Assembly (NCBI RefSeq): GCF_028554725.1
Contig: NC_071670.1
Location: 50,457,501 to 50,521,500, forward strand
From: Zeugodacus cucurbitae
Lineage: Eukaryota; Arthropoda; Insecta; Diptera; Tephritidae
Direction of reading: 5' to 3'
Length of the DNA stretch: 64,000 bases
The translations under genes were made by a program, and so were the position numbers. Below the pieces are notes generated by a model. It was not told where the DNA came from. It saw only the letters and a list, made by a program, of their open reading frames with translations, and searched no databases. Each line of letters begins with the position of its first letter. The stretch's first letter is position 1. This document shows, in pieces, positions 60,663 through 64,000 of the stretch.

Positions 60663-61216
60663 TTACCACAAGCCAGTATCGAGCCTATATATGAGTGTCG
60701 AAAAATGTTAAGTGCGCGCACGCGACTGTTTTGCAATATTTCTAATTGAAAAGTGAAAACGGGCAAAAGTGGGCAGGATAAATTTAAAGTATATGAAAAA
60801 ATGAATCGATTAAAACCTCTGACTTTTTTATATACAAGGGAATCTCGGGGAATCTGCACTCGGCAGCGAGCATAGTCGAAAAATAATATGCACCGGTGAC
60901 TAACAATCTTGTGTATTATGCTTTATATATAAATTTTTTAAATATTTTTTTCTTGCAACTTACTTCTTTTTCCATACAGACTAAGAAACTAATTCGAAAT
61001 TTTATGATATATTTATCAATTTCAAACTATATTCATTATTTTGCGCAAAAAACGTAATCAAATTTTACTGTCGAATTGAAATTCAAAGTACTGCGGAGTT
61101 AAAAATATTTTATTAAATGTAATAGAAATTGGCTAAAATCTACTTTGATATGTGTAGATTACTATAAACAAAACAAAAATTAAAAAAGAAATAGTCGAGT
61201 TTTGGCCGCTTTTGCC

Positions 61217-62330
61217 TACCTTCTGGCCCACTGTGCACTGGACTGAAGAAGTAACTCCATTTTTGTTACTAGTTTGAAACTAAGGTCTAACGAACTCGAA
61301 AATTTACATAGAATTCTTCTACAAATTTCCTGCAAAATCAGAAGAATTAATTTTGGCGAGAATTAAAGAAATAATTTTTCCATCACTTATACTCTAATGA
61401 GAATAGGAGAGAGCGTATTGCTGCTACAAACAAAAATTTTCCATTTTTCTCACTGCACACCAATTTCGTTTAGAATGCAATTTGATTTGCATAGGCTAGT
61501 CAAACATTTACATACCACACGTCAGCGAATGAGTGTGTAAAAATGCAATGTGAAATGTAATAAGATAATGGAAAAATACAAATTCGAAGGTTAAACTCAA
61601 AATAGTGCGTAATATAAATACTTTGCAGAAATAAATTTTCTTTGGATATATTCCTTAACAACCGTAGAAAAATTCATAGATTTATTGGAAAATTGATTTA
61701 AGAACGTAAATTAACGATGGGTTTTGTTCCAAGTAATTTAGCAGAAAATCGAGAAAATTATTATTTTATCAAGAGAGAGAGACAGAGATACAAGTTATGC
61801 AATTTCGTTTAAGCGATTGAGAATAAATTTTTAATAGTGTTGGAAAATAAATTAAACTCTCAGACGGACCCTAAATTGGTTAGAAATTAACATCAGACAC
61901 GGATTTACTTTAACATCAACGTTAGAAGCACCCTAATATATTATACAAAATTAAATAATGAAAACTATTACTTAACTTAGATGTCGTTGTGGAGTAAAGT
62001 AAATATATAATCAGTACTTATTTTATAGTTGAGTAGAGTTGAGTACCGTTGAATTGAATTGATTGATAATCGTTATTTGGGAGAGAGTATACTTTCTGAT
62101 TCAAGATTTTCTGCTCAGAACTTCGATTGACGACATGACTTACAATATTATGGACTTACAAAGCCTCATGCCACGTACAATGTATTTGGCTGAAGTAATT
62201 GTATACAGCGGTAGTCATATAATTGATAACAGACAATTTAAATTATTGGATCTTAGGTCAACAAAATTTTGTAGAAATATACAGATTTCTCAATCTTGTT
62301 AATTGTTTAAATATTAATAATGGTTGGAAG
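61217..62330. other. AT-rich intergenic DNA
   Basis: No gene. A GAGAGAGAGACAGAGA tract lies at about 61774-61789. The 79-codon frame at 62063-62302 has no recognisable domain. Confidence 0.5.
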
Positions 62331-62992
62331 ATATTTCCCTTCCGCTTTTTTGCTCTATATTCAATGATTTATAAAAAGCGTTACAGGGATCGAATTTAGT
62401 TCAAATATGCGCCGTTTTGTTCGATAATCTGTTTCCCTCTAGACGGCAACTTCAAATTACCCCCTTCGTAGAAGCTCCCCTCCTTATTTGTGAAGAACTC
62501 GGAAAGCCACTTTTCACAAGCCTCTTTGAGTTCAACTTTACACCACCAAGGGTGTGGATGGATGCGATAAAACCTCCCATCCGAGCTGCCGTAGCTTCTG
62601 ACGAGTCATCAACGAAGTGTGTGGTGTGGCGTTGTCCTGGTGGAACACTACACCCTTCCTGTTGGCCAATTCGGGACGCTTCCGGTCTATCGCCTGCTTC
62701 AAGCGGTCCAGTTGTTCGCAATAGATGGTAGATTTAAGCGTCTGGCCATGTGGAAACAGCACATGGTGGATGTTTCCCTTCCAATCCCACCAAACACACG
62801 GCAAAACCTTCCTGGCGTCAATCCCGGCTCAGCCACTGTTTGGGACGATTCACCGGCCATCGACCACGACCGTTTTCGCTTGATATTGTCGTAGTTGATC
62901 CATTTTTCGTCGCCAGTCACCATCCACTTCAAAAATGGGTCGAGTTCGTTCGCGAAATTCAAAAGATAAATAGGCGGAAGGGAGATCATATT
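62331..62992 (-). mobile_element. Internally deleted mariner (family of 3860-4917)
   Basis: Ends GATATTTCCCTTCCGC (left) and, reversed, TGATCTCCCTTCCGCC (right) are inverted copies and match the ends of the mariner at 3860. The - strand reads LDPFLKWMVTGDEKWINYDN then KRKRSWSMAG (first Asp block), YCEQLDRLKQAIDRKRPELA, HQDNATPHTSLMTRQKL (second Asp block). A gap of the expected SPDLAPSDYHLF region and a frame-shifted tail follow. The part coding the N-terminal HTH is absent: CTTTTGAATTTCGCG from the 5' leader is joined to the DDE domain. Confidence 0.85.
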
Positions 62993-63633
62993 TTTATTTG
63001 AGGTTTTGTCATACCAGCTTTCCTCAAAAGTAAGACATTAGTCGCAATCTCTCATTAAAAGCAAAATATTCAAATTGTTTCTAATTATATGCCCACCACT
63101 GTGCTTGAATATGCAAAACAATTTAAATTATTTACGTCGAATGGGAGCACTGGTCAACGTACGAAATACTTAATGATACATTAATTATACAAAACAATGA
63201 AAAGAAGTTCAATTCCAAGTTTACAGTTCCCCATAGTTAAGGCTCATTTCAACTGTGGATACGACAGCGAACACCTTGAGTAGCGCGCAACTTGACGGCA
63301 GTATTCATTTCGCAACCATCAGCAACTGTACTTGTAATTTAAGTGTTTCAGTGTGTTAGTGTTGAGTGTGTGCGACCAAATGTGGGCAAATAAATATACG
63401 CAGATCATTTAGAAGTCTCCTTTACGCAATCGAAGGTGATCCTATGATCATCGCAAGCGTGGATTTGGAATTTAAACATTTTATTTTTATTGGAGTGAAG
63501 AAATAGTGTTGGATATTTATTGAATATAGAAAAACATATAGTGAAATAAAGTTAGACAGATAAATAGTAGTGGCTGAAGGACGGTCTCTTAGCAGAGAGT
63601 TTGAAGTTATATATATTTTCTTGTAAAATAAAT
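62993..63633 (+). promoter_or_regulatory. Upstream and 5' leader region of the elongase gene
   Basis: No other gene lies between the mariner and the elongase ATG. The part from about 63240 is less AT-rich; TTTCAGTGTG with A at 63350 resembles a fly initiator, and CATCAGCA near 63320 is an alternative. No clear TATA box at a fitting distance. No AG acceptor is seen just before the ATG, so the leader is probably continuous with coding exon 1. Confidence 0.3.
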
Positions 63634-63948
63634 ATGGCTTTCATAACGAAATATATATATCAGCTGTTGCATGATATATTCGAGCAGCACAAAGGTTTGT
63701 AAAATTAATTTTATTAAAAGAATAAACAAAAATCTCCATTTGTCGATATCCTTGCAGATCCTCGTGTGCAACATCTACCGCTCGTGGGCTCTCCATTCCC
63801 CGTGCTTGCTATCATTGCTGGGTATTTGGCTCTGGTTTTGTATTATGGTCCCAAATGGATGGCAAATCGTAAACCATTTAATTTGAAATATGTCATGCGC
63901 GTATATAATGCGATACAAGTGCTTGCCAACTTAGCCATATTCGCATTT
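63634..63948 (+). CDS. ELOVL-family very-long-chain fatty acid elongase, 5' part (2 coding exons)
   Basis: ELOVL proteins are ER membrane 3-ketoacyl-CoA synthases that catalyse the condensing step of fatty-acid elongation; in insects they supply long-chain lipids, hydrocarbons and pheromones. Exon 1 is 63634-63694 (ATG in AAATAAATATGG context, MAFITKYIYQLLHDIFEQHK plus one base) with donor GTTTGT. Exon 2 is 63758-63948 after CCTTGCAG and ends at GTAAGT. The split codon gives D, and the frame stays open through the 63-nt intron junction. The protein reads DPRVQHLPLVGSPFPVLAII, a first membrane helix, then YGPKWMANRKPFNLKYVMRV and YNAIQVLANLAIFAF (start of helix 2). DPR, the GPK-M-NRKPF-L signature and YN--QV are ELO-family hallmarks. 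84 residues are seen of a typical 260-350; the catalytic HxxHH lies beyond the window. The paralogue is not assignable. Confidence 0.92.
63695..63757 (+). other. 63-nt intron 1 of the elongase gene
   Basis: GTTTGT donor and TTGCAG acceptor, phase 1; typical small fly intron length. Without splicing the frame would meet TAA shortly after the donor. Confidence 0.85.
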
Positions 63949-64000
63949 GTAAGTACACACATAGATACATATATATACTTCCTAAATACTTGTGGCTTTT

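Larger units (their letters stand above)
60117..61216 (-). mobile_element. Element with perfect 19-bp inverted repeats (family E, copy 1)
   Basis: GGCAAAAGCGGCCAAAACT at 60119-60137 recurs exactly inverted at 61198-61216. Between them are a 122-bp two-unit tandem repeat at the left end and an acidic open frame on the - strand. A target duplication is not visible next to the 19-mers, so the true ends may be slightly further out: AAATGTGGGC on the left, GGCCCACTGTGCACTG on the right. Class unknown. Confidence 0.5.

Noticed and set aside
63671..63886. 71-codon + strand ORF near the elongase gene
   Set aside because: Out-of-frame reading across the intron and exon 2 of the elongase.
1..64000. 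tRNA, rRNA or CRISPR features
   Set aside because: No cloverleaf-compatible GGTTCGA-type arm with matching acceptor stem, no rRNA signature and no spaced identical repeat array was seen by eye.

Overview
The window is AT-rich nuclear DNA of a higher fly (Diptera). CAA/CAG-type and CA/GT runs, very small introns and fly-type transposons support this. The repeat families look tephritid-like to me (inference from memory of such families, no search run). It is almost entirely a gene desert: the one host gene I can defend is at the far right edge. It is the first two coding exons of an ELOVL-family fatty-acid elongase on the + strand (63634-63948), joined over a 63-nt intron and cut off by the window end.

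The other 63 kb is intergenic and is a layered record of transposons. From left to right: a pogo-like terminus cut by the window edge (1-92); a TTAA/GGGGG-ended repeat with a LINE fragment in it (1.1-1.65 kb); a full-length but dead mariner with terminal inverted repeats (3.86-4.92 kb); a G-run-ended foldback repeat (6.34-7.05 kb); repeat family B (8.5 and 10.4 kb); a GC-richer, non-repetitive block (11.0-12.1 kb); a second TTAA/GGGGG repeat (16.2 kb); and a long interspersed repeat, family A (18.7-19.8 kb). A further copy of A at 22-23 kb is split by a 5'-truncated LINE with a perfect 16-bp target-site duplication. Foldback family D follows at 26.3 and 31.4 kb. The 36.5-37.6 kb stretch packs a Tc1 fragment, family A and the same LINE side by side. 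Then come a 5'-truncated jockey-like LINE with poly-A tail (39.2 kb) and a mariner split exactly at a TA by a second Tc1/mariner-type element (40.0-41.0 kb).

The youngest insertion is a 2.57-kb LTR retrotransposon on the - strand (42846-45416). Its two 505-bp LTRs look identical, it has a 5-bp target duplication and a primer-binding site complementary to the 3' end of tRNA-Tyr, but no gag or pol. It therefore looks non-autonomous. A Tc3-like element with 28-bp terminal repeats follows 93 bp later (45510-47096). Further right are a 700-bp pentanucleotide array of alternating TTTCA and TTTTA blocks (53.67-54.37 kb), a 1.1-kb element with perfect 19-bp inverted repeats and an acidic coding remnant (60.1-61.2 kb), and an internally deleted mariner of the same family as the first one (62.3-63.0 kb).

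No protein operon or dedicated multi-gene system is present. The interest lies in the non-autonomous LTR element, the nested insertions with intact target duplications, the pentamer array, and the uncharacterised repeat families. tRNA, rRNA and CRISPR features were looked for by eye and none were seen.
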